Positions 15,663 to 23,894 of a stretch of DNA of 38,582 nucleotides are shown in pieces. The stretch comes from RGIG1840 sp964626795. GTDB taxonomy: Bacteria; Bacillota_I; Bacilli_A; RF39; UBA660. The notes below the pieces were generated by a model. That model did not search any database. It was not told the DNA's origin and worked only from the letters and a program-made list of their open reading frames with translations. Position 1 is the first letter of the stretch; every line of letters begins with the position of its first letter. A program made the translations under genes and the position numbers. The DNA is taken from assembly GCA_964626795.1 (NCBI GenBank), contig CAZVIQ010000003.1, positions 1 through 38,582 of the forward strand, read 5' to 3'.

Positions 15663-16754
15663 ATGAAAAAGAAATTATTAGTTATTATACTTTTAATACT
15701 ATATATTTTAATATTGTTAAAATATAATATTTCTTCATACGAAATAAACTATAAAATAGGAAAATATAATATTACTGAAAAATATGTAAATAAAAAATAT
15801 ATTTATGAAATTAATAAAGAACATCATTTCGTAATAGATTTTTACGAAGATAGAAAATTAAGTAAAAAGCTTATTACTGATATTAAAGAATATAAAAAGC
15901 AAGATTATATTTGTTATAAAGTAATATATAAAAATATGGAAGATTCTTTAACTTGCTTTGAAGGTGAAGAAAGTATAAGTCCTTATTTAATAAAAAGCCA
16001 AGAATTGCTAAATGAACTGGGAATAAATGAATTAGAATTAAAAAGTGAATCAAATGATTTTAAATTCTACAATAATTTAGATAAAAATACTTTTATAGCA
16101 CTTTGGAATTATAAGGGTTATTATATAATGAATGGAGAAGATATTTTATCTATAGATATTTTTAAAAATACTAAATATGATAACAGCTTAAGTGTTTTGA
16201 TTGATGAGAATATTATATTACCGGATTATGATAAAGAACATGAGTTTAAAAACTTTAAAAAAATGAATTTAAAAACCGGAAATATAGAGACTATTAAATC
16301 GAAATATACAATAGATTATGATTCTTATGTAAGTGGAATTAATAAAAAGATGGGATATATTTTTGATAACAAATATTCTAAATTATATGAAATAAATACT
16401 AGAAAGAATAATGTAACTGAAATTGGAAACGAGAAAAAAGGTTTTATTAAAATAGAAAACAATAAAAAAGTAAATGCTACTAAAAAAGAATATGCTGAAA
16501 AAATCACTTATTTTGAAAAATATGAAAGTAATTATATTATAAGTGATAACTTATATAGAGTTTATAATAAAAATTATAAAGTTAAAATATTTGATAGCAA
16601 TGAAGTAACTCTTATAAAAGAATTTGAAGATAAATTATACTTTTTATATAAAGATGATTTATATTTATATAATAATGGTAATATTGAAAAGATACTGCAT
16701 TATTTTGAATTAAACTTTAATAGTAAAAATATGATATTTATTTATATGGAATAA
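15663..16754 (+). CDS. Hypothetical membrane-anchored or secreted protein
   Basis: I do not recognise this 363-residue protein. Residues 1-20 (KKK followed by a Leu/Ile-rich stretch) form a signal anchor; the absence of a lipobox Cys and of a clear cleavage site favours an anchored protein. The rest alternates short strands and turns, with paired Tyr-rich motifs (DKLYFLYKDDLYLYNN near the C-terminus), suggesting a beta-propeller-like extracytoplasmic domain. It is extremely rich in Asn, Lys, Ile and Tyr. GGTAGGTGG precedes the ATG, and it may be cotranscribed with exoA because no terminator separates them. Confidence 0.6.
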   Translation: MKKKLLVIILLILYILILLKYNISSYEINYKIGKYNITEKYVNKKYIYEINKEHHFVIDFYEDRKLSKKLITDIKEYKKQDYICYKVIYKNMEDSLTCFEGEESISPYLIKSQELLNELGINELELKSESNDFKFYNNLDKNTFIALWNYKGYYIMNGEDILSIDIFKNTKYDNSLSVLIDENIILPDYDKEHEFKNFKKMNLKTGNIETIKSKYTIDYDSYVSGINKKMGYIFDNKYSKLYEINTRKNNVTEIGNEKKGFIKIENNKKVNATKKEYAEKITYFEKYESNYIISDNLYRVYNKNYKVKIFDSNEVTLIKEFEDKLYFLYKDDLYLYNNGNIEKILHYFELNFNSKNMIFIYME

Positions 16755-16796
16755 CTAATTTTAGCATTATGCATATATTAAAATAGGTGAAAGTAT

Positions 16797-17123
16797 ATGA
16801 ATGAAAATAGACAAACGCTTGAAACTCCATATTACACATACTATGTTATTCAGTCAGGAGATACTCTTTATAAAATAGGCAAAGAATTTAATTTGAATCC
16901 TAAACTTATCGCAGAGTTAAATGGGCTTAAATATGATGAATATATATACCCAAATCAGACTATTATTCTTCCTAAAAAAGGAGTACAGTATTATATAACT
17001 AAAAAAGATGATACTTTAAAAGATGTTGCTGAAATATTTAAGACTAAAGAAAGTGATGTTATAAATCAAAATCAAACTATTTATCTATTGGAAGGACAAA
17101 TGATATTTTATAAAGAAGAATAG
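16797..17123 (+). CDS. LysM-domain protein without signal peptide
   Basis: This 108-residue protein contains one clear LysM domain (about 15-59: YVIQSGDTLYKIGKEF...NPKLIAELN...YIYPNQTIILP) and a second, more degenerate one (about 64-105: YYITKKDDTLKDVAEIF). LysM binds GlcNAc-containing glycans such as peptidoglycan. No signal peptide or membrane segment is present, and the ATG is well supported by AGGTGAAAG, so export is unexplained. Signal-less LysM proteins are known among spore morphogenetic factors, but nothing else here proves sporulation. It follows the membrane-anchored protein gene by 42 nt. Confidence 0.85.
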   Translation: MNENRQTLETPYYTYYVIQSGDTLYKIGKEFNLNPKLIAELNGLKYDEYIYPNQTIILPKKGVQYYITKKDDTLKDVAEIFKTKESDVINQNQTIYLLEGQMIFYKEE

Positions 17124-17140
17124 CAAATGTTCTTTTTTTT
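17112..17140 (+). terminator. Weak AT-rich terminator after the LysM gene
   Basis: AAAGAA/TTCTTT stem with a 12-nt loop and a following T-run of five more T, starting inside the last codons of the LysM gene. The stem is weak, so confidence is low. Confidence 0.35.
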
Positions 17141-17149
17141 TGATATAAT
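17141..17149 (+). promoter_or_regulatory. Extended -10 of the multi-TM gene
   Basis: TGATATAAT preceded by a T-run, the same arrangement as at tsaB. No clear -35 box. The expected start near 17156 leaves a leader of about 19 nt with AGGAGAG. Confidence 0.6.
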
Positions 17150-17174
17150 AATTCCATAAAATAGGAGAGTAATT

Positions 17175-18779
17175 ATGATAATTAAAAAACCTTATGCTTT
17201 TATAGTTAAATATTTTAAATACATTCATGCGGTTTTTTTCTTATTTCTTTTATATATAATTTATAAATACTTTACTATATATAAGTTTTTTAATGATTAT
17301 GTTAAAACAAGCTATTATACATATTATGAAAATTTATCTGGTCATTTTATTAATACTTATTTGTTTTTATCAATACTGGTAATTGTAATTACCAGTGCAG
17401 TATTATATCTTTTTATGAAGTCAAAAGAAAAAAACACAAAGTATTATATAAGTGTTTCAGTATTTTATTTAGTATTATTTGTCCTTTCAACGTTTCTTTT
17501 TAGTGTATATAGAACAATTGAAATAGAAAATATTGATATGAGAAATATTAGAATTATAAGAGATATTTTAATAATGGCAACATTACCTCAGATATTTTTT
17601 ACAGTATTTGCGTTTCTAAGGGCTGTTGGATTTGATTTAAAAAGTTTTGACTTTAAAAAAGATTTAGATGAATTAGATTTAACAGATGAAGATAATGATG
17701 TAATTGAAGTTTTAGTTCCAAATGATTCATATAAATATGTAAGAAAATTCAGAAGGATATTAAGAGAAACTAAATATTTTGCATTAGAATTTAAGTTTTT
17801 CTTTCTACTAATAGTTTCAGTTATTATTGTAAGTATATTTTTAATTCTATATTTAAATATAAATGTTTATAATAAAAAATACAAACAAAATGATAAATTT
17901 ATTTCTAACTCTATTAAATATACTGTTAAAGATAGTTTTATTACTTCAAAAGATTATAGAGGACAGACCATAACAAAAGGTAAAAGTTATATTATACTAG
18001 TATTAGATATTACTAACATTGGTACTAAAAAAGAGAAACTTGATACAGAGAAATTAAAGTTAGTAGTGGGTAATGAAGAAATATTTCCAACTTTAAGTAA
18101 AGGAAACTATTTTGTTGATGTAGGAAAACCTTACGCTAATCAGACTTTAAATCCTGATACAACATATGAATATTTAATAATATATGAAATAAACAATAAA
18201 AACATTGAGAGTAAATATACATTTAGAATTTTTACCGAAGTTGATGTAGCTTCTGGGGCCATAAATTCAAGACATAAAAATGTTATAATATATCCAGAAA
18301 ATATTGAAAATATAGAAGGTGAAGAGAAATTTAAACTAAATAAGGAGATTTCTTTAGGTGAATCAAATTTAAAAAAATCTTCATTTACTTTAAAAACTTT
18401 TGAAATTGCTTCATCTTTTGAAGAAAAATATAATTATTGTGTTGAAGGAAACTGTTTCGAAGGAATTAAAAGTTTTTCACCAAATATAATAAGCGCTAAA
18501 CCAAAAGTTATGATTAAACTTGAGTGTAACTTTGATATTGACAAAGATTTATATATACAGAAAGAAATTCAATCTGCAAGTTCATTTGTGAAGTATTTTG
18601 GAAGTGTTTACTATGAAACAAAGGAAGAAAAGAAAACAGTTTTAATAAATGTTATTACAAGTGATTATATTAATAAGAATAAAGTTTTTATAGAAGTTCC
18701 TTATGAAATTTTAAACTCGGAAAATATAGATTTAATTTTGACTGTAAGAGATATTAGATATATAATTTCGTTGAAATAA
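17175..18779 (+). CDS. Multi-TM protein with large extracytoplasmic C-terminal domain
   Basis: I do not recognise this 534-residue protein. Five hydrophobic segments are visible (about 15-35, 58-80, 90-112, 130-150 and 207-230), with an acidic cytoplasmic loop between the fourth and fifth (DELDLTDEDNDVIEVL). Residues ~245-370 resemble an immunoglobulin-like DUF4352-type domain (strand ...YIILVLDITNIGTKKEKL, then KLVVGNEEIFPTL), followed by a further beta-rich region with a Cys pair (CVEGNC). This suggests a membrane sensor or envelope-assembly protein. AGGAGAG precedes the ATG. The TasA-like gene follows after its own promoter. Confidence 0.65.
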   Translation: MIIKKPYAFIVKYFKYIHAVFFLFLLYIIYKYFTIYKFFNDYVKTSYYTYYENLSGHFINTYLFLSILVIVITSAVLYLFMKSKEKNTKYYISVSVFYLVLFVLSTFLFSVYRTIEIENIDMRNIRIIRDILIMATLPQIFFTVFAFLRAVGFDLKSFDFKKDLDELDLTDEDNDVIEVLVPNDSYKYVRKFRRILRETKYFALEFKFFFLLIVSVIIVSIFLILYLNINVYNKKYKQNDKFISNSIKYTVKDSFITSKDYRGQTITKGKSYIILVLDITNIGTKKEKLDTEKLKLVVGNEEIFPTLSKGNYFVDVGKPYANQTLNPDTTYEYLIIYEINNKNIESKYTFRIFTEVDVASGAINSRHKNVIIYPENIENIEGEEKFKLNKEISLGESNLKKSSFTLKTFEIASSFEEKYNYCVEGNCFEGIKSFSPNIISAKPKVMIKLECNFDIDKDLYIQKEIQSASSFVKYFGSVYYETKEEKKTVLINVITSDYINKNKVFIEVPYEILNSENIDLILTVRDIRYIISLK

Positions 18780-18790
18780 AAAAAAATGTT

Positions 18791-18799
18791 TGATATACT
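18791..18799 (+). promoter_or_regulatory. Extended -10 of the TasA-like gene
   Basis: TGATATACT. The expected start near 18806 is about 12 nt before the ATG at 18818, with AGGTGA between. No good -35 box. Confidence 0.5.
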
Positions 18800-18817
18800 A
18801 ATTACTAGGTGAATACC

Positions 18818-19366
18818 ATGGAAATTAAAATCGATAAAAAAAGCCGAATAGTTTTAATAGTAGTGTTGATAGTTACAGTAATCGTTTCAATTTTGGGTGT
18901 TACATATGCTTATTTTATGGTTGTAATAAATTCTGGTAATACATCTTCAATGTTAATAAGAGCATCTAAATTAGAAATTACATATCAGGAATCGAAAAAT
19001 ATTTCTGGTGATGGAGTCGAACCTGGATGGTCTGATACAAAAGTTTTTACTATTAAAAATACTGGAACAAAAATTTTAAATTATAATTTAGTTTTTACAG
19101 ATGTAATAAATACTCTTGTATATAAAAATTATTTAGTATATAGCTTAGTAGGAACAGGTAGTGGGGCTTATAATACTGCTGGGACATTACAATTTCCTAG
19201 TGCAGATCAGGAAATTGGACAAGGTATCTCAATAGATCCTGGAGTAACTCATAACTATACAATGACAATAAATTATATTAATGATCAAGAATTTGACCAA
19301 AGTGATGACATGTCAAAAATATTTGTAGCTACTATATCTATTGAAACAGATGATATATCTGATTAA
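18818..19366 (+). CDS. TasA/CalY (camelysin)-like secreted protein
   Basis: This 182-residue protein has a basic start (KIDKKSR), a hydrophobic stretch and the junction ILGVTYAYF, which resembles SipW-type signal sequences of TasA/CalY proteins. The mature part is beta-rich: a first strand LEITYQ, then the conserved-looking KVFTIKNTGTKILNYNLVF, and a C-terminal TMTINY...FVATISIET. Proteins of this family form biofilm fibres or act as cell-surface proteins. I take the ATG at 18818 because AGGTGA ends 5 nt upstream; the in-frame GTG at 18809 is part of that site. No signal peptidase gene of the SipW type is in the window. It is a single-gene transcript closed by a strong terminator. Confidence 0.7.
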   Translation: MEIKIDKKSRIVLIVVLIVTVIVSILGVTYAYFMVVINSGNTSSMLIRASKLEITYQESKNISGDGVEPGWSDTKVFTIKNTGTKILNYNLVFTDVINTLVYKNYLVYSLVGTGSGAYNTAGTLQFPSADQEIGQGISIDPGVTHNYTMTINYINDQEFDQSDDMSKIFVATISIETDDISD

Positions 19367-19378
19367 GTAAATGTTAAA

Positions 19379-19412
19379 AAAAGTTAATAATTTAATACTT
19401 ATTAACTTTTTC
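19379..19412. terminator. Bidirectional terminator
   Basis: A perfect 12-bp stem AAAAGTTAATAA/TTATTAACTTTT with an 8-nt loop lies between convergent genes. It has T-runs on both strands and serves the TasA-like gene and the acyl-CoA synthetase gene. Confidence 0.85.
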
Positions 19413-19414
19413 TT

Positions 19415-21139
19415 TTAGTTTTCTAATTTTCTATAATCAATTTTTCCTATTTTAGTTTTAGGAAGTTCTTTTATAAATTCATATGTTTTAGGAAGTGCAT
19501 ATTTTGCAATATTCTTTTTAGCATATTCTTTTATTTCATTCTTTACTTTTTCAGAAAGCTTTATTTCCTGTTTTAATACAAATATAGCTTTTACTGTCTG
19601 AACTTTAACTTCATCGCTAATACCGATTACTACTGCTGATTCTATGTAAGGATGGTTGTTAAAAATTTCTTCTAGTTCTCCAGGATATATATTCATTCCA
19701 TTTGAGATAATAACTCTTTTAAGTCTAGTTGAGAAGTAAAACACTCCTTCTTCATCCATAGAGCCAAGATCTCCAGTATGAAGCCATAGTCTTCCATCTT
19801 CATGAAGTCTTAAAGTTTTAAATGTTTCTTCTTCATTATTAAGATATCTTTTCATGACAGTAGGTCCTGATATACAGATTTCTCCAATCTCATTCACATC
19901 TGCTGTTATATGAGTGTTTGTTTTTACTATTTTAAAGTAATTGTCTGGAAAAGGAATTCCAATACTACCTTTTTTATAGTTTTCAACAAGACTGACTGAA
20001 GCTGATGCTGTACTTTCTGTTAATCCATATCCAATTCTTATAGTTGCATTTGAACCATGATTTCTAAAATATTCTTCAGTTTTGTCTTTCAAATCAAGCG
20101 ATAGAAAGTCTCCGCCAGAAAGTATTGTAAGAACACTCTTAAATGCATTTTTATCAAGGCGAGTATCTTTTATTATAAAATTAAGAAGAGAAGGTATAGC
20201 AGGTAAGAAATTTGGTTTTTTAGTCTTAATAAGTTTATTGACTTTCTTAGTATTAATTTTAGGAATAAGAATACATTTCATTCCCATACATAATGGTGCA
20301 TTTATACTGATTCCTAAACCAAATCCATGGAATATAGGTAAATAAGATAAAATGCTATTTCCTGGAACAGTATAAGGTATCATAGCCTTACAATGAATTG
20401 TAATAGCGTTAAAGTTTAAATTAGAAAGTACTACTCCTTTAGATTTTCCAGTTGTTCCTCCACTGTAGAGTATAACTGCATCATCATTAGGAGTCCTATG
20501 TACTAGAGTATCTATTATAGATGTATTAACAAAAGTATTCCACAAAGAATATCTTTCATTAAGATCATTTTCTTTAATCTTATTTTTAGTAGTTAAATTA
20601 TAAAGAGTCTTAGTAATAAAATCCATCTTATTGGAAATTGGAACAATTACTATTTTATCTGAGATAAGTTCTCTTTCAATTTCTTTAATTTTATCTAAAA
20701 TAATATCATTAATAAAAACTAATTTTGACTCAGCATCATTAATAAAAATTTTTAATTCATTTTCACTTGAAAGAGGATGAATCATATTTGCAACTGCGCC
20801 TATCTTGTTAATAGCATAAAAAGCTATTACTGCTTCTGGAGTATTTGCCATACAAATTGAAACCACATCATTTTCTTTTATTCCGTTTTTTACAAGTGCA
20901 CTGGCACATTGATCTATTTCATGCATCATTTTTTTATAACTAATGGAATTATTAAAATATTCCAGTGCAATAAGATTTTCGTATTCTTTTCTTCTTTCTG
21001 ACATGTATTCATATATTGAACCGTCAAAATAAGTTAATGTATCTGGATACTCTCCATATAACTTTTTCCAAGCTCTGTCATCAGGTTTTATAATTTCGTT
21101 TTTAATTTTGTTTATATTTTTTTTGATTTTTTCAAACAT
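19415..21139 (-). CDS. Acyl-CoA synthetase (AMP-forming), paralogue 1
   Basis: This 574-residue adenylate-forming enzyme activates a carboxylic acid, probably a fatty acid, as acyl-AMP and then acyl-CoA. Motifs in order: the P-loop YSGGTTGKSKGVVLSN (about 229-244), YGLTES (A5-like), WLHTGDLGSMDEEGVFYF with the ribose-binding Asp, RLKRVIISNGMNIYP (hinge and acyl-site region) and the C-terminal PKTKIGKIDYRKL with the catalytic Lys. It is clearly homologous along the full length to the gene at 21467-23191, with very similar N- and C-termini. Both genes carry the same 20-bp dyad (TGTGTT-N8-AACACA) 5 nt downstream of their -10 boxes, so they are probably coregulated by the adjacent TetR protein. 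Exact chain length is unknown. Confidence 0.9.
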   Translation of the reverse strand: MFEKIKKNINKIKNEIIKPDDRAWKKLYGEYPDTLTYFDGSIYEYMSERRKEYENLIALEYFNNSISYKKMMHEIDQCASALVKNGIKENDVVSICMANTPEAVIAFYAINKIGAVANMIHPLSSENELKIFINDAESKLVFINDIILDKIKEIERELISDKIVIVPISNKMDFITKTLYNLTTKNKIKENDLNERYSLWNTFVNTSIIDTLVHRTPNDDAVILYSGGTTGKSKGVVLSNLNFNAITIHCKAMIPYTVPGNSILSYLPIFHGFGLGISINAPLCMGMKCILIPKINTKKVNKLIKTKKPNFLPAIPSLLNFIIKDTRLDKNAFKSVLTILSGGDFLSLDLKDKTEEYFRNHGSNATIRIGYGLTESTASASVSLVENYKKGSIGIPFPDNYFKIVKTNTHITADVNEIGEICISGPTVMKRYLNNEEETFKTLRLHEDGRLWLHTGDLGSMDEEGVFYFSTRLKRVIISNGMNIYPGELEEIFNNHPYIESAVVIGISDEVKVQTVKAIFVLKQEIKLSEKVKNEIKEYAKKNIAKYALPKTYEFIKELPKTKIGKIDYRKLEN

Positions 21140-21161
21140 GTTTTTTCTCCTTACTAAACAC

Positions 21162-21181
21162 TGTGTTGAATAACTAACACA
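21162..21181. promoter_or_regulatory. Candidate TetR operator at acyl-CoA synthetase 1
   Basis: Perfect outer dyad TGTGTT-N8-AACACA. It begins 5 nt downstream of the -10 box of the minus-strand promoter, covering the expected transcription start. The same dyad with the same spacing stands at acyl-CoA synthetase 2. Confidence 0.65.
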
Positions 21182-21186
21182 CTAAT

Positions 21187-21214
21187 ATTATAATATATTA
21201 AATATTTAATACAA
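21187..21214 (-). promoter_or_regulatory. Promoter of acyl-CoA synthetase 1
   Basis: On the minus strand: TTGTAT, 16-nt spacer, TATAAT. Unlike most promoters here it lacks the TG extension. The candidate operator follows immediately. Confidence 0.55.
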
Positions 21215-21282
21215 CCAACAAATGAAAAGATTTTCGATATTTTGTAAACAAAATAGCAAGAAAGTGTTGAATAAAACTATAA

Positions 21283-21316
21283 TAAAACAAAAAAACACGA
21301 TAAATTTCTATCGTGT
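21283..21316 (-). terminator. Terminator of acyl-CoA synthetase 2
   Basis: On the minus strand, stem ACACGATA/TATCGTGT with a 6-nt loop is followed by TTTTTTTGTTTTATT. It belongs to the gene ending at 21467; the N gap lies between that stop codon and this hairpin. Confidence 0.75.
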
Positions 21317-21324
21317 AAGTTTTA

Positions 21325-21424
21325 NNNNNNNNNNNNNNNNNNNNNNNNNNNNNNNNNNNNNNNNNNNNNNNNNNNNNNNNNNNNNNNNNNNNNNNNNNNN
21401 NNNNNNNNNNNNNNNNNNNNNNNN
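21325..21424. other. Assembly gap of 100 N between the two synthetase genes
   Basis: The whole stretch 21140-21466 has no gene. It holds the promoter and operator of synthetase 1, the terminator of synthetase 2 and this run of exactly 100 N, a standard scaffold placeholder. The nonamer TAAGTTTTA stands on both edges (21316-21324 and 21425-21433), so the contig ends may simply overlap and the real gap may be zero. Confidence 0.95.
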
Positions 21425-21466
21425 TAAGTTTTATGAATCACCTCTTATTTATTTATAATTATATAT

Positions 21467-23191
21467 TTATTCACTATCTTTACCTTGAAGTTTTCTATAA
21501 TCGATTTTACCCATTTTAGTTTTAGGAAGTTCTTTAATAAATTCATAAGAAGAAGGTAAAGCAAATTTTGAAATGTTCTTAGAAGCATATTCTTTTATAT
21601 CACTTTTTACTTTTTCACTTAATTTAATTTCATCTTTTAAAACAATCATTGCTTTTACAGACTGTACTTTTATTTTATCCTCTACACCTATCACTACTGC
21701 TGATTCAATATAAGTATGTTTTGTAAAGATATTTTCAAGTTCACTTGGATAAATATTTATACCATTTGAAATAATCATTCTCTTAAGTCTAGTTGAAAAG
21801 TAAACCTGTCCATCTTTATCCATAGAACCAAGGTCTCCGGTATGAAGCCATAATCTCCCATCTTCATGAACTCTTAAAGTTTTAAAAGTTTCTTCTTCGT
21901 TATTAAGATATCTTGACATGAGTGTAGGACCTGTAATACAGATTTCACCCATTTCATTAACATCTGCTCTGATATGAGTGTTTGCTTTTACTATTTTAAC
22001 CAGATTATCAGAAAGAGGAATGCCCACACATCCACTTTTATATGGACCGGGTATTGTAACCACTGCGGCTGCAGTACATTCTGTAAGACCATATCCAATT
22101 AGAATTGGTGCATTACATCCGTGGTCGGCAAGAAATTCTTCTGATCTGGTTTTTAAATCTATTGATAGAAAATCTCCCCCAGAAACTACAGTTATAATAC
22201 TTTTGAATGCTTTTTTACTTACTTTCTTATCCTTAAGCATTACATTAAGTAAGGAAGGTACAACCGGCATCAAATTTGGCTTTTTAGTTTTAATAATATG
22301 ATTTACTTTTGGTGCATCAATTTTTGGAAGTAAAATACACTTCATTCCTAGTGTAAGTGGTAAATTTATACATATACTTAACCCAAATCCGTGAAATATA
22401 GGTAAATAAGATAGAATGCTTGTTCCGGCTTTTAAGGAATCTAGAAATGAAGTAGCTTGTTTAGCCATACTGTTAAATGCTAAATTAGAAAGTACAACTC
22501 CCTTTGATTTACCTGTAGTTCCTCCACTGTAGAGTATAACTGCATCATCTTCTGATTTTCTTTTTATAAAAGTATCTGTAATTTTAACATCTTTAAAATT
22601 ATTCCATAAAATATAATCATCGTTAAGATCAGCTACTTTAACTTTACTTTTAGTTATTAAACTATAAAGAGTTTTAGTAACAAAATCCATAGAGTTTGAA
22701 ATAGGAATAATAACAGTCTTTACTATATTTATTTCCTTTTCCATAGTTTTGATCTTGTCAAAAATTATATCATTAATAAATAGAAAGTTTGTTTTTGATT
22801 CATTAATTATCGTTTTAATTTCATTTTCACTTGATAATGGATGAACCATATTTGCTATTGCTCCAATTTTATTTACCGCATAAAATGCAATAATTGCTTC
22901 AGGTGTATTTGCGCAGCAAATGGTTACAATATCGTTTTCTTTAATCCCATACCTAATTAAAGCACTGGCACAAAAATCTATTTCAGTCATTAATGCTTTA
23001 TAGGTAATAGTAGTTTTAAAATACTCCAATGCAGTAAATGAACTGTAATTTTTATGATTATTATATACCATCTCATAAATAGAACCGTCAAAATAAGTTA
23101 AAGTATCCGGTACATTACCATATAATTTTTTCCACGGCCTTTCTATATCATCTAATTTTTCCTTTTTCTTTTTTATTAAATTTTTAAACAT
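21467..23191 (-). CDS. Acyl-CoA synthetase (AMP-forming), paralogue 2
   Basis: This is a second 574-residue AMP-forming acyl-CoA synthetase, homologous end to end with the gene at 19415-21139. It has the P-loop YSGGTTGKSKGVVLSN, IGYGLTEC, WLHTGDLGSMDKDGQVYF, RLKRMIISNGINIYP and the C-terminal PKTKMGKIDYRKL with the catalytic Lys. The pair arose by tandem duplication; differences in the central acyl-site region (for example around 250-330) may give different chain-length preference. The promoter carries the TGTGTT-N8-AACACA dyad. The tetR gene is divergent, 148 nt away start to start. The gene terminates at a hairpin on the far side of the assembly gap. Confidence 0.9.
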   Translation of the reverse strand: MFKNLIKKKKEKLDDIERPWKKLYGNVPDTLTYFDGSIYEMVYNNHKNYSSFTALEYFKTTITYKALMTEIDFCASALIRYGIKENDIVTICCANTPEAIIAFYAVNKIGAIANMVHPLSSENEIKTIINESKTNFLFINDIIFDKIKTMEKEINIVKTVIIPISNSMDFVTKTLYSLITKSKVKVADLNDDYILWNNFKDVKITDTFIKRKSEDDAVILYSGGTTGKSKGVVLSNLAFNSMAKQATSFLDSLKAGTSILSYLPIFHGFGLSICINLPLTLGMKCILLPKIDAPKVNHIIKTKKPNLMPVVPSLLNVMLKDKKVSKKAFKSIITVVSGGDFLSIDLKTRSEEFLADHGCNAPILIGYGLTECTAAAVVTIPGPYKSGCVGIPLSDNLVKIVKANTHIRADVNEMGEICITGPTLMSRYLNNEEETFKTLRVHEDGRLWLHTGDLGSMDKDGQVYFSTRLKRMIISNGINIYPSELENIFTKHTYIESAVVIGVEDKIKVQSVKAMIVLKDEIKLSEKVKSDIKEYASKNISKFALPSSYEFIKELPKTKMGKIDYRKLQGKDSE

Positions 23192-23213
23192 AAACTTCTC
23201 CTTTTTTAAACAA

Positions 23214-23233
23214 TGTGTTGTAAAATAAACACA
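23214..23233. promoter_or_regulatory. Candidate TetR operator at acyl-CoA synthetase 2
   Basis: Perfect outer dyad TGTGTT-N8-AACACA, placed 5 nt downstream of the -10 box, exactly as at synthetase 1. A third, half-degenerate copy (TGTGTT-N8-CAATCA, 23252-23271) lies nearer tetR and overlaps the -35 region. Confidence 0.65.
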
Positions 23234-23238
23234 AGTAT

Positions 23239-23268
23239 ATTATAATAACAGTGTGTTGATAAAATCAA
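23239..23268 (-). promoter_or_regulatory. Promoter of acyl-CoA synthetase 2
   Basis: On the minus strand: TTGATT, 18-nt spacer, TATAAT, without TG extension. The start would fall inside the operator dyad at 23214-23233. Confidence 0.5.
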
Positions 23269-23276
23269 TCATCAAT

Positions 23277-23315
23277 TTAAGTAAATTTGCTTGTTTTTAG
23301 ACAAATTCTACTTAA
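23277..23315. repeat. Imperfect inverted repeat upstream of tetR
   Basis: TTAAGTAAATTTG (23277-23289) pairs with CAAATTCTACTTAA (23302-23315) with one bulged base and a 12-nt loop. It lies just before the tetR ribosome site and could be an RNA hairpin or a second operator. Confidence 0.55.
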
Positions 23316-23339
23316 ATGTTTAAAAAAGGAGTAATTAAG

Positions 23340-23894
23340 ATGGACAGAAGAACAAAATATACAAAAAACACTATAAGAGAATCTCTTTTAGAGATAATGG
23401 AAAATAAAGAGATTTCTAAAATAACCGTTACAGAAGTTTGCGAGCTCGCAGATATAAACAGAGCAACATTCTATAAATACTATCTTGATATTTATGATTT
23501 GCTTAGCCAAATAGAAAATGAACTTTTTGAAGAATTTAAATTATCTTTAGGACACAATTCAGATAATAATGATGTTCAAAAAATTATGCTTGATATAATA
23601 AATACAATAAAAAGAAATAAATATCTTTTTAAAATACTACTTAGCCCAAATGGAAATAAAGAGTTTTTACTTGAACTTATGTATTACGCAAGAGAAAAAT
23701 TATTTAATGAATGGGAAAAAAAATTCACTGATTTAAGTGAAGATGAATTTAATTATCTATTTATTTATACTGCAAACGGTATGATAGCCTTGTCTCAGTT
23801 ATGGGTTAAAAATGATTGTGTAGAATCATCTGAAGAAATAGCAGAGTTAATAATTAAATTAACTAAAAACGGAACAGATTCATTTATTAAATGA
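23340..23894 (+). CDS. TetR family transcriptional regulator
   Basis: This 184-residue regulator has the TetR N-terminal helix-turn-helix (about residues 5-50: helix RESLLEIMENK, then ISKITVTEVCELADINRATFYKYYLDIYDLL) and a helical ligand-binding domain. The ATG at 23340 has AAAAGGAG 8 nt upstream; an in-frame ATG at 23316 has no such site. It is divergent from acyl-CoA synthetase 2. The dyad TGTGTT-N8-AACACA at both synthetase promoters, overlapping +1, is a plausible target, giving repression relieved by an acyl ligand (by analogy with fatty-acid-responsive TetR regulators). Its terminator overlaps its last codons and the convergent ygjV-like gene. Confidence 0.88.
   Translation: MDRRTKYTKNTIRESLLEIMENKEISKITVTEVCELADINRATFYKYYLDIYDLLSQIENELFEEFKLSLGHNSDNNDVQKIMLDIINTIKRNKYLFKILLSPNGNKEFLLELMYYAREKLFNEWEKKFTDLSEDEFNYLFIYTANGMIALSQLWVKNDCVESSEEIAELIIKLTKNGTDSFIK

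Noticed and set aside
21222..21458. Open frame running through the N gap
   Set aside because: It exists only because N codons are not stops; it overlaps a terminator and has no ribosome site.
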